Positions 26,453-38,366 of a stretch of DNA of 56,209 nucleotides are shown in pieces. This stretch comes from JBOFDK01 sp051646925. GTDB lineage: Bacteria; Bacillota; Clostridia; Lachnospirales; Cellulosilyticaceae. The position numbers and the translations under genes are program-made. The notes below the pieces were generated by a model. That model was given only the letters and a program-made list of their open reading frames with translations. It was not told the origin of the DNA and did no database searches. The stretch is taken from NCBI GenBank assembly GCA_051646925.1, contig JBOFDK010000083.1:1-56209 (forward strand), in the 5' to 3' direction. The stretch's first letter is position 1. Each line of letters starts with the position of its first letter.

Positions 26453-27166
26453 TTAAAGTTCACCTTCCAAAAATCTTGTTAATTTTTCTGTTTTTGGATT
26501 TGATAAACAATCTATTTTGCCATGCTCTACTATATTTCCATCATCTAAAAAAATAACATAATCTGCAAATTGTTTTAAAAAATCAATTTCATGTGTTACA
26601 AAAACAAATTCTTTTCCACTATCTTTAAGTTCCTTTATAGCTTTTAATACTTCTTTTGTAAGTACTGGGTCTAACGCCGCTGTTGGTTCATCCAAAAAAA
26701 TCATTTTTGGATTTGTAGATAGTGCTCTTGCAATAGAAGCTCTCTGCGCCTGGCCACCTGACATATTGTTTGGTAATTGATTCATCTGCTTTGTAAGATG
26801 TAGTTTTTTTAGTACTTCAATTGCCATTTGCTCCGCAGCATCTTTATTTATTTTTCTTATTTTATTTAATATTAATACGATATTATCTTTGATTGATAGG
26901 TGCGGAAAAAGATTATGTTTTTGAAAAACATAGCCTATATTTTCTTGATAAAGTTTACTGTTTTTAGGGCTTATTACTAAATCATTAATACTTATAGTAC
27001 CTTCCTCTGGATATTCTAATCCTGATAGTAGACGCAATAAAGTTGACTTTCCACATCCTGATGCACCTATAATCCCAATTGAATGTATATTATTTAGTTC
27101 TATATCTAGCTTATTTAGCACTTGCTTATCATAGTATTTAGAAACTTTACTTAGTTTAATTTTCAT
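26453..27166 (-). CDS. Amino-acid ABC transporter ATP-binding protein (GlnQ/HisP type)
   Basis: ATPase of a polar amino-acid importer. The 237 residues have Walker A GASGCGKST, the Q-loop region, the signature MSGGQAQRASIARAL, Walker B MIFLDEPTAALDP and the switch FVTHEIDF. An in-frame TTG at 27184 overlaps the ribosome binding site GGAAGGA; the ATG at 27166 lies 9 bp after it. This start overlaps the permease stop by 11 bp, consistent with translational coupling. Confidence 0.95.
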   Translation of the reverse strand: MKIKLSKVSKYYDKQVLNKLDIELNNIHSIGIIGASGCGKSTLLRLLSGLEYPEEGTISINDLVISPKNSKLYQENIGYVFQKHNLFPHLSIKDNIVLILNKIRKINKDAAEQMAIEVLKKLHLTKQMNQLPNNMSGGQAQRASIARALSTNPKMIFLDEPTAALDPVLTKEVLKAIKELKDSGKEFVFVTHEIDFLKQFADYVIFLDDGNIVEHGKIDCLSNPKTEKLTRFLEGEL

Positions 27167-27917
27167 ACTTAAATTTCCTTCCAATATATTGAGCTAAAAT
27201 TGATAAGGGAATTGTAATCATAAGATACATCATCCACATAACAAGGTAACCTTCAATAGCTGCCCAATTTTTAGATGAAATAACTGTTATTACATAAGAT
27301 ATTTCTGAAATAGATACTATTTTTAATAACGCCGAACCTTTAATTACACTTGAAAGATTTGTAATTAAAATCGGCATTAATGGTTTAATTATCTGAGGAA
27401 AAATAACATATCTGTATTTTTGAACACCTGTGAAATGATAAAGATTCATAACTATATGCTGATCTTTATCAACAATTGCAATAGCACTTTGATATGCATT
27501 TGCTAAATATGGACTCATATACATTGTTAATGCAATAATACCTAGTATTAATTTATCTGATATATTTATAAAACTACCTAGTACGTATACACATAAAAAT
27601 ACCATAACTATTAATGGAGTTCCCATAATAATTTCTTTGAAAATAACAGCCATAGCTTTTATAAATTGAATTTTACTTTGTACCATCAGATAAAATAAAA
27701 ATCCAAAAATCATACTAAGTATAAGCGTAACTACACTAATCCATAAAGTACTTATAAGTCCATCTAATAATAATTCTTTTTGTTCTAAAATCAAATTATA
27801 TCTTGGATTGTCTGTAGTATTTAACAAAATATATGTTATTAAAATAATATAAATCATTAGCGCTATACCATTTTGAATCCATTTAGATATAAACTTAGAG
27901 CTTGATTTTGTTTTCAT
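27156..27917 (-). CDS. Amino-acid ABC transporter permease
   Basis: Inner-membrane subunit of 253 residues with about five to six membrane segments. The N-terminal TLWISVVTLILSMIFGFLFY is typical of HisM/GlnP permeases. The EAA-loop region is YQSAIAIVDKDQHIVMNLYHFTGVQKYRYVIFPQI, given here in parts: VDKDQHIVMNLYHFTG and KYRYVIFPQIIKP. CAGGAGTAATT precedes the ATG. It lies 2 bp after the binding-protein gene. Confidence 0.93.
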   Translation of the reverse strand: MKTKSSSKFISKWIQNGIALMIYIILITYILLNTTDNPRYNLILEQKELLLDGLISTLWISVVTLILSMIFGFLFYLMVQSKIQFIKAMAVIFKEIIMGTPLIVMVFLCVYVLGSFINISDKLILGIIALTMYMSPYLANAYQSAIAIVDKDQHIVMNLYHFTGVQKYRYVIFPQIIKPLMPILITNLSSVIKGSALLKIVSISEISYVITVISSKNWAAIEGYLVMWMMYLMITIPLSILAQYIGRKFKYEN

Positions 27918-27919
27918 AA

Positions 27920-28783
27920 TTACTCCTGTTGTTTAGCGTTTTTAGGTGGATAAATTTTGTAACTTAATCCTTTTGTTGCATCTTGTAAATATTTTCCTAT
28001 TACTTCATCATATTTATCACCGGCTTCTACATAAAATCCACCTTCTTCATACATAGTAGCAACAAATTTATTTGCTTGTTCTAATAGCTCCGTATTACCC
28101 TTTTTAACTGCCATTCCTACCGCACTATATTCTGGAATACCATTATAAACTATTGTAGTATTTGGGTAAGCCGCATGATCTCCTAATATAGAATCTGTAC
28201 CAACTAATATATTTGAAGTACCATTATTTACTTCCATTAATGCACTTGCCATTTCATTCATTTCTTGAACTTCTACGCCGTATGAATTTGGCACATTGAC
28301 TGAAATAGTTCCAGATAAGCCTACTGTTTTTAATTCTTCTATAGCAAAAAGTTCTTCTGGTGACATTTCATCTGTAATGTTATGTGTCTCTGCAAATTCT
28401 TTGTTTATTAATGCTAATGTTCTTCCATATAAGTAAGGATCTGAAAAATCCACTTTTTCTTTTCTTTCTTCTTTAATTGTCATATCTCCTATAACAATAT
28501 CTGCATCACCTGTTTCTAATGCTACAATCAGCATTGAAAAATCAGTATTTATAATTTCTACTTCTTTCCCCACATATTCCCCAAATGCTCTTGCTAAATC
28601 TACTTCTAGCCCTTCAGGATTTCCTTCTGCATCCATACCTGTTAATGGTGGGTATTTTAAATCCATTGCAACTCTCAAAACATTTTCATTTTCTGTATTG
28701 CTCGTGTTTCCTTGAGTAGCACATCCTGTCATAACACTAAAAATACTCATAATCATTATTAATCCATATATTTTTTTTCTCAT
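27920..28783 (-). CDS. Amino-acid ABC transporter substrate-binding lipoprotein (family 3)
   Basis: Extracellular binding protein anchored by lipid. The 287 residues have signal MRKKIYGLIMIMSIFSVMTGC, given by its end SVMTGC with Cys21. The family-3 motifs follow: RVAMDLKYPPLTGMDAEG, GLEVDLARAFGEYVG, DADIVIGDMTI and KVDFSDPYLYG. GGGGTGTAATA precedes the ATG. It is the first gene of the operon binding protein - permease - ATPase - flavin/ferredoxin protein. The substrate is probably an amino acid or analogue. The upstream 160 bp holds inverted repeats described separately. Confidence 0.93.
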   Translation of the reverse strand: MRKKIYGLIMIMSIFSVMTGCATQGNTSNTENENVLRVAMDLKYPPLTGMDAEGNPEGLEVDLARAFGEYVGKEVEIINTDFSMLIVALETGDADIVIGDMTIKEERKEKVDFSDPYLYGRTLALINKEFAETHNITDEMSPEELFAIEELKTVGLSGTISVNVPNSYGVEVQEMNEMASALMEVNNGTSNILVGTDSILGDHAAYPNTTIVYNGIPEYSAVGMAVKKGNTELLEQANKFVATMYEEGGFYVEAGDKYDEVIGKYLQDATKGLSYKIYPPKNAKQQE

Positions 28784-28854
28784 TATTACACCCCTTATTT
28801 TCTTAATATATTTTATTTTTAAATAATAAACTATATCTAAAATTAATAAAAGTA

Positions 28855-28916
28855 CGCACTTCTAAGTGCTATAGATACTTTTTAGTAATCTAGTATCTAT
28901 TAGATACTAGGTTACT
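28855..28916. repeat. Inverted repeats upstream of the amino-acid ABC operon
   Basis: A small hairpin GCACTT/AAGTGC (28855-28868) is followed by a 15-bp stem (28884-28898 with 28902-28916, one G-U), built from AGTATCT/AGATACT units that also occur once more at 28873. There is no T run on the minus strand; on the plus strand a short T run follows at about 28922. It may be an operator or a structured leader. Confidence 0.55.
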
Positions 28917-28946
28917 ATTATGTTTTTTAGTATAAAAACTTATTTA

Positions 28947-30140
28947 TTAATATTTTTTTATTATAACTACTTTTAGATAATTGCCTTCTTTGTACGTTTC
29001 TAACGTTTTAAAGTCTTCTGGTAATGTAAATATTTCTAATATCTCGTATTTACAACTACTTTCATTAAATGCTTGTTCTATAAAATATTTAAATTTGTCC
29101 ATATCGAATAAATTGCAATTAGTCGATGCAACTATAACACCATTTTTTTCCGTAATAGCAATAGCTTCTTTTAAAAGATTTTTATAGTCTTTTGATGCAC
29201 TAAATGTAAATTTTTTAGATCTTGCAAAACTTGGCGGATCTAATATTACCATATCAAATTTTAATTGTTTTTTAACTGCATACTTAAAATATTTAAAAAC
29301 ATCTTCTACTATAATATTATGTTTAGATGCATCTATACCATTTATTTCAAACTGTTCTCTAGTCTTTGCCAAACTTCTATTTGCCAAATCAACACTTGTT
29401 GTAATAGCACCTCCTAGTGCTGCAAACACCGAAAAAGCACCTGTGTATGAAAATGTGTTAAGTACATTTTTATGATTAGAATATTTTTCTTTAATCGTTT
29501 GTCTTACATTTCTTTGGTCTAAAAATACTCCCACCATTGCACCGTCATTTAAGTAAACTGCAAAATTAACATTATTTTCTTTCACAATTAGAGGAAATAC
29601 TGGCTCTACTCCACATACAAAATCATTTTCTTCTATATATTGTCCACCTTCATTGAACCGTTTTTTTTGATAAATGCCAATAGGAGATGCAACTTTAATC
29701 AACTGCTGAATAATACAATCTTTGAAAGTATAAATACCTTCGTTGTACCAACTAATTACATAATAACCATTATAGTAATCAATAGTAAGTCCGCCTATAC
29801 CATCACCTTCTCCATTGAAAACACGAAATGCAGTTGTCGATTGGTTTTCATACAATGCTTTTCTAAACTCAAGAGCAGTTCTTATTTTATTTTCAAAAAA
29901 ATGCTCATCAATTATTTCATCTTCTTTGTATGAAAGCACCCATCCATAACCTTTATTTTGCTTTCCATAATAACCTTTAGCTATAAATTTATTGTTTGTA
30001 TCATACAAATTTACTAATACTATATCTTTTTTAGCTATGTCTGTATCAATAATAGCTTCTTTTGGTATAAGCGGATTACCTTTTTGAATTTTTTTTACAT
30101 AATTTATTTTTATTTTAAGCGATGTTTCTTTTGTATTCAT
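28947..30140 (-). CDS. RlmI-type class I rRNA methyltransferase (PUA + SAM domains)
   Basis: SAM-dependent methyltransferase, probably of a 23S rRNA cytosine. The 397 residues show a PUA-like N-terminus (KKIQKGNPLIPKEAI), the family hallmark FRVFNGEGDGIGGLTIDYY, GVFLDQRNVR, the SAM site VLNTFSYTGAFSVFAALGGA and the catalytic-loop motif MVILDPPSFARSK. AAAGGATGATATATTAAC precedes the ATG. The layout matches COG1092 (RlmI, RlmK). The exact target base is not deducible here. Confidence 0.92.
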   Translation of the reverse strand: MNTKETSLKIKINYVKKIQKGNPLIPKEAIIDTDIAKKDIVLVNLYDTNNKFIAKGYYGKQNKGYGWVLSYKEDEIIDEHFFENKIRTALEFRKALYENQSTTAFRVFNGEGDGIGGLTIDYYNGYYVISWYNEGIYTFKDCIIQQLIKVASPIGIYQKKRFNEGGQYIEENDFVCGVEPVFPLIVKENNVNFAVYLNDGAMVGVFLDQRNVRQTIKEKYSNHKNVLNTFSYTGAFSVFAALGGAITTSVDLANRSLAKTREQFEINGIDASKHNIIVEDVFKYFKYAVKKQLKFDMVILDPPSFARSKKFTFSASKDYKNLLKEAIAITEKNGVIVASTNCNLFDMDKFKYFIEQAFNESSCKYEILEIFTLPEDFKTLETYKEGNYLKVVIIKKY

Positions 30141-30228
30141 GTTAATATATCATCCTTTGTATTCATAAATTTTTCCTTTAAATATATTGCTAATTATACC
30201 ACATACTATGCGTTTTCTATCTGTCTTC

Positions 30229-30624
30229 TTAGTCTTTTTTTGCAATATGAACTTTTTCAATTATATATTTCCCCTTTTTTATATACATTTCCAAATACAT
30301 ATTGTTGTTCATTTTATTTTCTATTTCATTTGTTTCCACTATTTTTTTATTCATATAGTATTCGTTTAATTTTAAATTTTTTACATATATTCCTTCCTTT
30401 GGTTTTACATCAGATTCACCTATCACTGTTGCATATCCGCTATCATCTTTTTCAAGTATTATATACTTAGATTGAACTATATCATCTATATCATATGTAT
30501 TTACTTCAAGTAAATATTTTTCACCTGTTTTTAATGTACTATAGTATTGATAAACAATATAACTTGGAACGCACAACTGTACAATTATATAAATAAATAA
30601 TATCCACAAATGATATTTTTTCAT
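30229..30624 (-). CDS. GDYXXLXY-like membrane protein, divergent
   Basis: 131 residues with one N-terminal membrane segment (HLWILFIYIIVQLCVPSYIV) followed by an outside domain. GEKYLLEVNTYDIDDIVQSKYIILE resembles the GDYXXLXY family (G..yLLe..p.D..D.f.gdYv.L.y), shown in two parts: GEKYLLEVNTYDIDD and VQSKYIILE. The name-giving GDY is SKY here, so it is a divergent member at best. The ATG at 30624 follows AAGGGGAAAAGT; the ATG at 30642 lacks this. Function unknown even in the family. Confidence 0.6.
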   Translation of the reverse strand: MKKYHLWILFIYIIVQLCVPSYIVYQYYSTLKTGEKYLLEVNTYDIDDIVQSKYIILEKDDSGYATVIGESDVKPKEGIYVKNLKLNEYYMNKKIVETNEIENKMNNNMYLEMYIKKGKYIIEKVHIAKKD

Positions 30625-30844
30625 ACTTTTCCCCTTTTTCATTTTAAAATTAAAAATTAAAAATATATATGCATAACACTACTATTTCTATATAAATAAG
30701 CACCCACTTTGCTATTGTATCTTTATATTTTATGCTTTCCTTATCTTTGAAAATATCTATAATAAACTTTTTTTAATAATACCATCTTATCTATTGTATT
30801 AATGAAACTAGTTAGTTAGTCATTAAATTATAAAAATAAAAAAT

Positions 30845-30877
30845 GATGACTCCGAAATAACATCGAAATCATCTTTT
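30845..30877 (-). terminator. Terminator of the 409-residue membrane protein gene (repeat copy 1)
   Basis: An imperfect hairpin with GATGA/TCATC ends and an inner CGA/TCG pairing is followed by a T run on the minus strand. It is 32/33 identical to 32397-32429. Confidence 0.75.
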
Positions 30878-30893
30878 TATTCATACATATTAT

Positions 30894-32123
30894 CTAAATA
30901 TTTTTTAATTCTATTAGATTTATTTTATCTGTTGTTTTATCTATTAATATCATACGATTCTTATCTAGGCGAATAATACCCTCTCTCATACTTTGTGTTA
31001 ATTCTATGAGATTATACGTTTCCCTAGTCAGTACTTTTGTTAATTCTCTCACTATATTGTCCATCTGTTCAACTTTTCTATTTAATTGTTTGTTAATTAT
31101 TGTGCCATTTATAAAACTTGTAATAGCATCTATTATAATTACCGTCATCACTACAATTACAACTCCTACTACTTTTGTCGTAAAAAACTTTGTCTTCGTA
31201 ATTTCGCAAGCATCCAACTTATTAATATATGACATATCCATATTTAATTGATAAGTCACGTATTCTATATTATCCTCTATTATATTTTGAATATTTTCTT
31301 TCGTTACACCTTGATATTGCACTACATAAAGATTAAAATTTGCTTTCATTCGCTCAAACATATATACTTCAACGTCATCTTTAATATCTATATTTTTTTC
31401 TATAATTTCTATTACTTTTGTATTTATATCCACTATACGATTTATCGATTCTACTGTTTTATTATTTAATGTGTCCATTAGTTTATTTCTGTATATTCCC
31501 TTTTTTATGCATTCTATATTATTTTTAAATTCATCATATGAGTGTTCCATTACTAGTTTAGGGTAGATATATATACTTCTCATATTATAGTTCTTATTTT
31601 TCATAAATTCTCTAATAATATTCGATGTGTCTTTAACTATATTATCAAAATGAGTATTAATCGCATTTATACCACTTTCTAATGATACCTTTTCAGTAAC
31701 AGCGTCTCCCGCGTATTTTATCATTTGTTTACATACCAATATTGCTAAAGCCGAACCTGCTAAAGCACCTGATAAAATTGGACTGTATTTTAAAGCATTT
31801 TGTAACTCCTTAGATTCTACTGCTCCAACTTTATAGTCTATTCTTCCTATTAATTTTTGCATCTCTAATTTTTCTTGTACGTTCTTTACCCTCCTATCTA
31901 GTTGCCTCGTAGCTGTATCGATTTCTTCTATACACTCTTCTATCGTACTTTCTTTTACTGATTTTCTTAATCTTGGCACTACACCACGTGGATCTATTTT
32001 TATACAAAAATTATTCCATGCTTTATGGTAATTTTCAAAAAGATTTTCTAGTTGTTTTTCTAAATTTTTTATTTTTTTTTCTTTCTTTTTATTATCTGGA
32101 AAAAATATATCATCAAATATCAT
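30894..32123 (-). CDS. Unknown two-segment membrane protein with coiled coils
   Basis: 409 residues. The order is: an N-terminal charged coiled coil (KKKEKKIKNLEKQLENLFEN), a hydrophobic segment near residue 115-135 (PILSGALAGSALAILVCKQM), a ~170-residue region rich in Asn/Ile/Lys, a second membrane segment near residue 325 (VVGVVIVVMTVIIIDAITSF), and a short C-terminal coiled coil. AAGGAG lies 10 bp before the ATG at 32123; the GTG at 32132 is too close to it. The family is not recognised; the layout recalls bacterial toxins or chemoreceptor-like proteins only in outline. The gene is flanked by two nearly identical 33-bp terminators. Confidence 0.7.
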   Translation of the reverse strand: MIFDDIFFPDNKKKEKKIKNLEKQLENLFENYHKAWNNFCIKIDPRGVVPRLRKSVKESTIEECIEEIDTATRQLDRRVKNVQEKLEMQKLIGRIDYKVGAVESKELQNALKYSPILSGALAGSALAILVCKQMIKYAGDAVTEKVSLESGINAINTHFDNIVKDTSNIIREFMKNKNYNMRSIYIYPKLVMEHSYDEFKNNIECIKKGIYRNKLMDTLNNKTVESINRIVDINTKVIEIIEKNIDIKDDVEVYMFERMKANFNLYVVQYQGVTKENIQNIIEDNIEYVTYQLNMDMSYINKLDACEITKTKFFTTKVVGVVIVVMTVIIIDAITSFINGTIINKQLNRKVEQMDNIVRELTKVLTRETYNLIELTQSMREGIIRLDKNRMILIDKTTDKINLIELKNI

Positions 32124-32132
32124 ATTAATCAC

Positions 32133-32396
32133 TCTCCTTATACTTTTTTGATAATAAAATATTCACTATCTTATATCTTTATATACTTTCATTAATATTA
32201 ATATTGTTTTAAATTCCTTGATTTTAATATATTATGCATCTCTTTTTATTTTGTTACAATTTATATTTGAAAATTTTTGCTACTATAAAAAAAGACAACC
32301 AGAAGATTGCATCAAATTCTTAAAGAAAGTAATAACAAAGATAGATTACAATATAGACTAATATAATAATGATTTATAAAATTGGGAATTAAAAAA
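32133..32396. other. AT-rich intergenic stretch
   Basis: About 260 bp between the 409-residue membrane protein gene and the repeated terminator. No gene, strong promoter pair or further repeat is seen. Confidence 0.4.
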
Positions 32397-32429
32397 GATG
32401 ACTCCGAAATAATATCGAAATCATCTTTT
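32397..32429 (-). terminator. Terminator of the pentapeptide-repeat gene (repeat copy 2)
   Basis: Same 33-bp hairpin sequence as at 30845-30877 with one difference, followed on the minus strand by six T. Confidence 0.75.
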
Positions 32430-32496
32430 AGAAGATTATGCTTAACCCTTTTTTTGTTATGTCATTGACAAGTAGTTCATTTTATTTAAATGTTAT

Positions 32497-33138
32497 TTAT
32501 TTAAATGTTTCAATATACTTAATAACTGTACTTAATGTACATAAATCATAATCTATTTTTTTCTTCATAGATTGTAACGCTTTACTTAGTGTTGCTTCAT
32601 CAAATTTTTCAAGTAATAACATAATACTAATTGGGTTTACTTTACCATCTTTTGTATCAAGAACACGTGCATACTTTACGTACGGATTAGTCATTGCTTC
32701 TTTTACACTTTTTTCAAGTAATGGGCTAATTTCTAATTCTGGTATTGTTTCAAAAACTTGTACACTTTGACCTGCTAACTCTAAATTTTTTGCAAGACTT
32801 AAATCTGTTCCTACAAAAATTACATTTTCAAATGTTGCACCTTCAAAATCTGCATTTTCAAGATTTGCCAAATCAAAAATTGTATTTTTAAAATTAACAT
32901 TTTTAAATTGACTATTTTTAAAGTTAACTGCTACACATTCTGCCCAATCAAATTTACATTGATCAAATTTACATGCTTTAAACTGTGCACCTCTAAAACT
33001 AGTTTCACTAAAATCTGATGCCTTAAAATCTACATTAAAACAATTACTTCTTCTTAAATCATTACCTTTAAAATCACTTGCTAACTTTTTTCTATTTTTA
33101 AAACTAATTTGATTATTTGCTCTTTTGCTTTCGCTCAT
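32497..33138 (-). CDS. Pentapeptide-repeat protein
   Basis: 213 residues. From about residue 25 to 120 it is built of A(D/N)LXX-type pentapeptides (NDLRRSNCFNVDFKASDFSE, KACKFDQCKFDWAECVAVNF, ANLENADFEGATFENVIF), which fold into a right-handed quadrilateral beta-helix. The C-terminal ~90 residues are helical and outside the repeat. GGAGAATATA precedes the ATG at 33138; a TTG-started extension to 33192 is unlikely. Some family members protect DNA gyrase or mimic DNA (Qnr, MfpA), but this one has an extra C-terminal domain and no evidence for that role. Confidence 0.88.
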   Translation of the reverse strand: MSESKRANNQISFKNRKKLASDFKGNDLRRSNCFNVDFKASDFSETSFRGAQFKACKFDQCKFDWAECVAVNFKNSQFKNVNFKNTIFDLANLENADFEGATFENVIFVGTDLSLAKNLELAGQSVQVFETIPELEISPLLEKSVKEAMTNPYVKYARVLDTKDGKVNPISIMLLLEKFDEATLSKALQSMKKKIDYDLCTLSTVIKYIETFK

Positions 33139-33275
33139 TATATTCTCCATATATTGTTTAGATTGTTTATATATTTTATTGTATGCGTTCAATCATACCA
33201 TACATTGCTATTCAATGATAGCGTAGTAGGTAACTAACTTTATATATAACCTATAAAAACATGTCAATATCTAAA

Positions 33276-33920
33276 CTATTCAAGTCCTTTGTGTACTACA
33301 GCCGCTAACGCTCCACCTATCAATGGTGCCACAATAAATACCCATACAGAACTTAGTGCCTCTCCACCCATAAATATAGCTGGTCCTAAACTTCTTGCTG
33401 GATTTACAGATGTTCCTGTAAAATAAATTCCAAAAATATGAACTAACATTAGTGTTAACCCTATCACTATTCCTGCTACTCTTGCATTTTCTACTTTTGA
33501 TGTAACTCCTAAAATCGCATAAACAAATACAAACGTTAAAATAACTTCTATTAAAAGCGTTTTTGCTATATTACCTTCATATAAAGCATTTGTACCCAAT
33601 CCTTTTTGCGTTCCTATAAGTGACATTAAAATACCTGCTCCTGCAATAGCACCTGCACACTGTGCGATAACATAACCTACAAAGTCATTCATACTCATTT
33701 TTTTGTTAATAAGCATAGCAATGGAAACAGCTGGATTAATATGACATCCTGAAATATTTCCAATTGAATATGCCATCGCTACTATTACTAAACCAAATGC
33801 CATAGCAGTCAACACATATGCAACATTCGGCTCTGCCGAACATCCTAATATAGCTGCTGTTCCACAAGCAAATAATACCAATACTAGCGTACCTATAAAT
33901 TCTGCAATATACTTTTTCAT
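33276..33920 (-). CDS. aqpZ: Aquaporin, water-channel type
   Basis: Membrane channel of 214 residues and six segments, with two NPA boxes in SGCHINPAVS and GTSVNPARSLGPAIF. The residues corresponding to the AqpZ selectivity filter are water-type: Phe in FGLVIV, His in LVHIFGIY, Thr in TGTS and Arg after NPA. GlpF-type glycerol channels carry Gly in place of that His. GTGGAGG precedes the ATG at 33920 by 8 bp; the GTG at 33935 lies inside the ribosome binding site. Confidence 0.93.
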   Translation of the reverse strand: MKKYIAEFIGTLVLVLFACGTAAILGCSAEPNVAYVLTAMAFGLVIVAMAYSIGNISGCHINPAVSIAMLINKKMSMNDFVGYVIAQCAGAIAGAGILMSLIGTQKGLGTNALYEGNIAKTLLIEVILTFVFVYAILGVTSKVENARVAGIVIGLTLMLVHIFGIYFTGTSVNPARSLGPAIFMGGEALSSVWVFIVAPLIGGALAAVVHKGLE

Positions 33921-34039
33921 CTTTTGTACCTCCACTTATTATAAATTAATTTTTTATATCATCTACCGTATACTATTTTTCATTATATATCAAGGTAATT
34001 TTAATTTTTCAAATATATATTCGCTATATTATACATATC

Positions 34040-35167
34040 CTATTCTTTATCTTCTTTATCTTTATCTTCTTCCTCTTCTTTTATATCGTGCTCTTTTTCT
34101 TCCATCTCTTCATCTTCATAATATCCTTCGTATCCTTCATATCCTTCATACCCTTCATACCCTTCATACCCTTCATACCCTTCGTACCCTTCTATCTCTT
34201 CCACTTTTTCTTTTGTATCTTCTTTACCTTTAATAATAATATTTACATTTTCAATAACTATTTTGTTTTCTCTATTGAAAAGTCTTCCTTCTTCTTTTAA
34301 TTTTTCTCTATTAATTCTTATATTACCTTCACTATCAATTTTTAATATGGTATTATCCTCTTTTTGATAATTATTAGATACTTCATTCTTTTTTATATCT
34401 AATTGTTTTTGAGAGATTTCGTCTGAAGAATGTTTTTCATTCATACTATCTTTTTCATCGTTATCGTTATCATCTTCGTCTTTGTCTTCGTCTTCATCTT
34501 TGTCTTCGTCTTCGTCTTCGTCTTCGTCTTCATCTTCATCTTCGTCTTCGTCTTCATCTTCGTCTTCGTCTTCATATTCATCTTCGTCTTCATATTCATC
34601 TTCGTCATCATCATCATTACTTTTATCTACTCTCGTATTACTTTTACTCCCTTTAGGGATTTTTTCTTTCACTGTCGTACTGCCTTCTTGTTCTGCAAAA
34701 TAACATTCCTCAATATGATCTGCAATATTTTCCTCACCATCTGATATACCTACTTGATAACTCATTATTACTGTCGTTATAATTAATATAATTTTTTTAA
34801 TTAATTCTTTTTTTTCAAATGCACTCCATACCCCCCACTTACTCGGTTTCTTTGATCCATTTGATCCATTCGATTCATTCGATCCATTTGATCCATTTGA
34901 TCCATTCGATCCATTCGATCCATTCGATCCATTTGATCCATTTGATCCATTCGATCCATTTGATCCATTTGATCCATTTGATCCATTTGATCCATTTGAT
35001 CCATTTGATCCATTTGATCCATTTGATCCATTCGATCCATTCGATCCATTTGATCCATTTGATCCATTCGATCCATTTGATCCATTTGATCCATTTGATC
35101 CATTTGATCCATTTGATTCATTTGATTCATTTGATTCATTTGATTCATTTATTATTTCTTCTTTCAT
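34040..35167 (-). CDS. Low-complexity membrane protein with SNG, Asp/Glu and EGY repeats
   Basis: 375 residues, almost all repeats. N-terminus: MKEEIINESNESN, then about 30 tandem Ser-Asn-Gly triplets encoded by 9-bp units (34851-35149). Then comes a short basic segment and one membrane segment near residue 125-145 (KIILIITTVIMSYQVGIS), then a Glu/Asp run of some 50 residues encoded by TCTTCG-type hexamers (34470-34610), a Lys/Asn-rich region, eight EGY triplets (34122-34193) and an acidic tail. Positive charges before the membrane segment suggest the acidic part is outside. AAAGGAG lies 9 bp before the ATG. No family recognised. It is probably a surface or cell-wall-spanning polyanion; the repeats should be length-variable. 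Confidence 0.7.
   Translation of the reverse strand: MKEEIINESNESNESNESNGSNGSNGSNGSNGSNGSNGSNGSNGSNGSNGSNGSNGSNGSNGSNGSNGSNGSNGSNGSNGSNGSNGSNGSNGSNGSNESNGSNGSKKPSKWGVWSAFEKKELIKKIILIITTVIMSYQVGISDGEENIADHIEECYFAEQEGSTTVKEKIPKGSKSNTRVDKSNDDDDEDEYEDEDEYEDEDEDEDEDEDEDEDEDEDEDEDKDEDEDKDEDDNDNDEKDSMNEKHSSDEISQKQLDIKKNEVSNNYQKEDNTILKIDSEGNIRINREKLKEEGRLFNRENKIVIENVNIIIKGKEDTKEKVEEIEGYEGYEGYEGYEGYEGYEGYEGYYEDEEMEEKEHDIKEEEEDKDKEDKE
34122..34193. repeat. Tandem 9-bp repeat encoding EGY (8 units)
   Basis: Units TATCCTTCA/TACCCTTCA on the plus strand, eight in a row with wobble differences. Confidence 0.9.
34470..34610. repeat. Hexamer repeat TCTTCG/TCTTCA encoding Asp-Glu run
   Basis: About 140 bp of (GA)(AGA)-type hexamers; all differences are at wobble positions or give Lys/Tyr interruptions. 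Confidence 0.85.
34851..35149. repeat. Tandem 9-bp repeat TTTGATCCA/TTCGATCCA (about 33 units)
   Basis: About 299 bp without interruption. Units differ only by T/C at position 3 and C/T at position 7. Because the unit is 9 bp, all six frames stay open, and length changes do not shift the frame. Confidence 0.95.
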
Positions 35168-35360
35168 TATTAACAACTCCTTTTTTCTATTACTTATAAT
35201 TTTATTTCTTACACTGTATTCTATTCTTCAGTGTCTCTTTTTGTTACTCTTTTTATTGTTTTTTTTGTATTTTTATGTATAATTTTTATTTATCTTGTCT
35301 AAATTAAATTTAATTCCTCTTATTGTTTATGACATACTAACTATATAATCAACAAAATAT

Positions 35361-38366
<3,006 letters not shown>

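Noticed and set aside
34851..35149. CRISPR-like array
   Set aside because: Units are contiguous 9-mers with no spacers; it is a coding tandem repeat.
34801..35199. Other long ORFs in the SNG repeat region (Met-Asp-Gln and Ile-His-Leu repeats)
   Set aside because: A 9-bp repeat without stops opens all six frames; only the SNG frame has a ribosome binding site and continues into a membrane segment.
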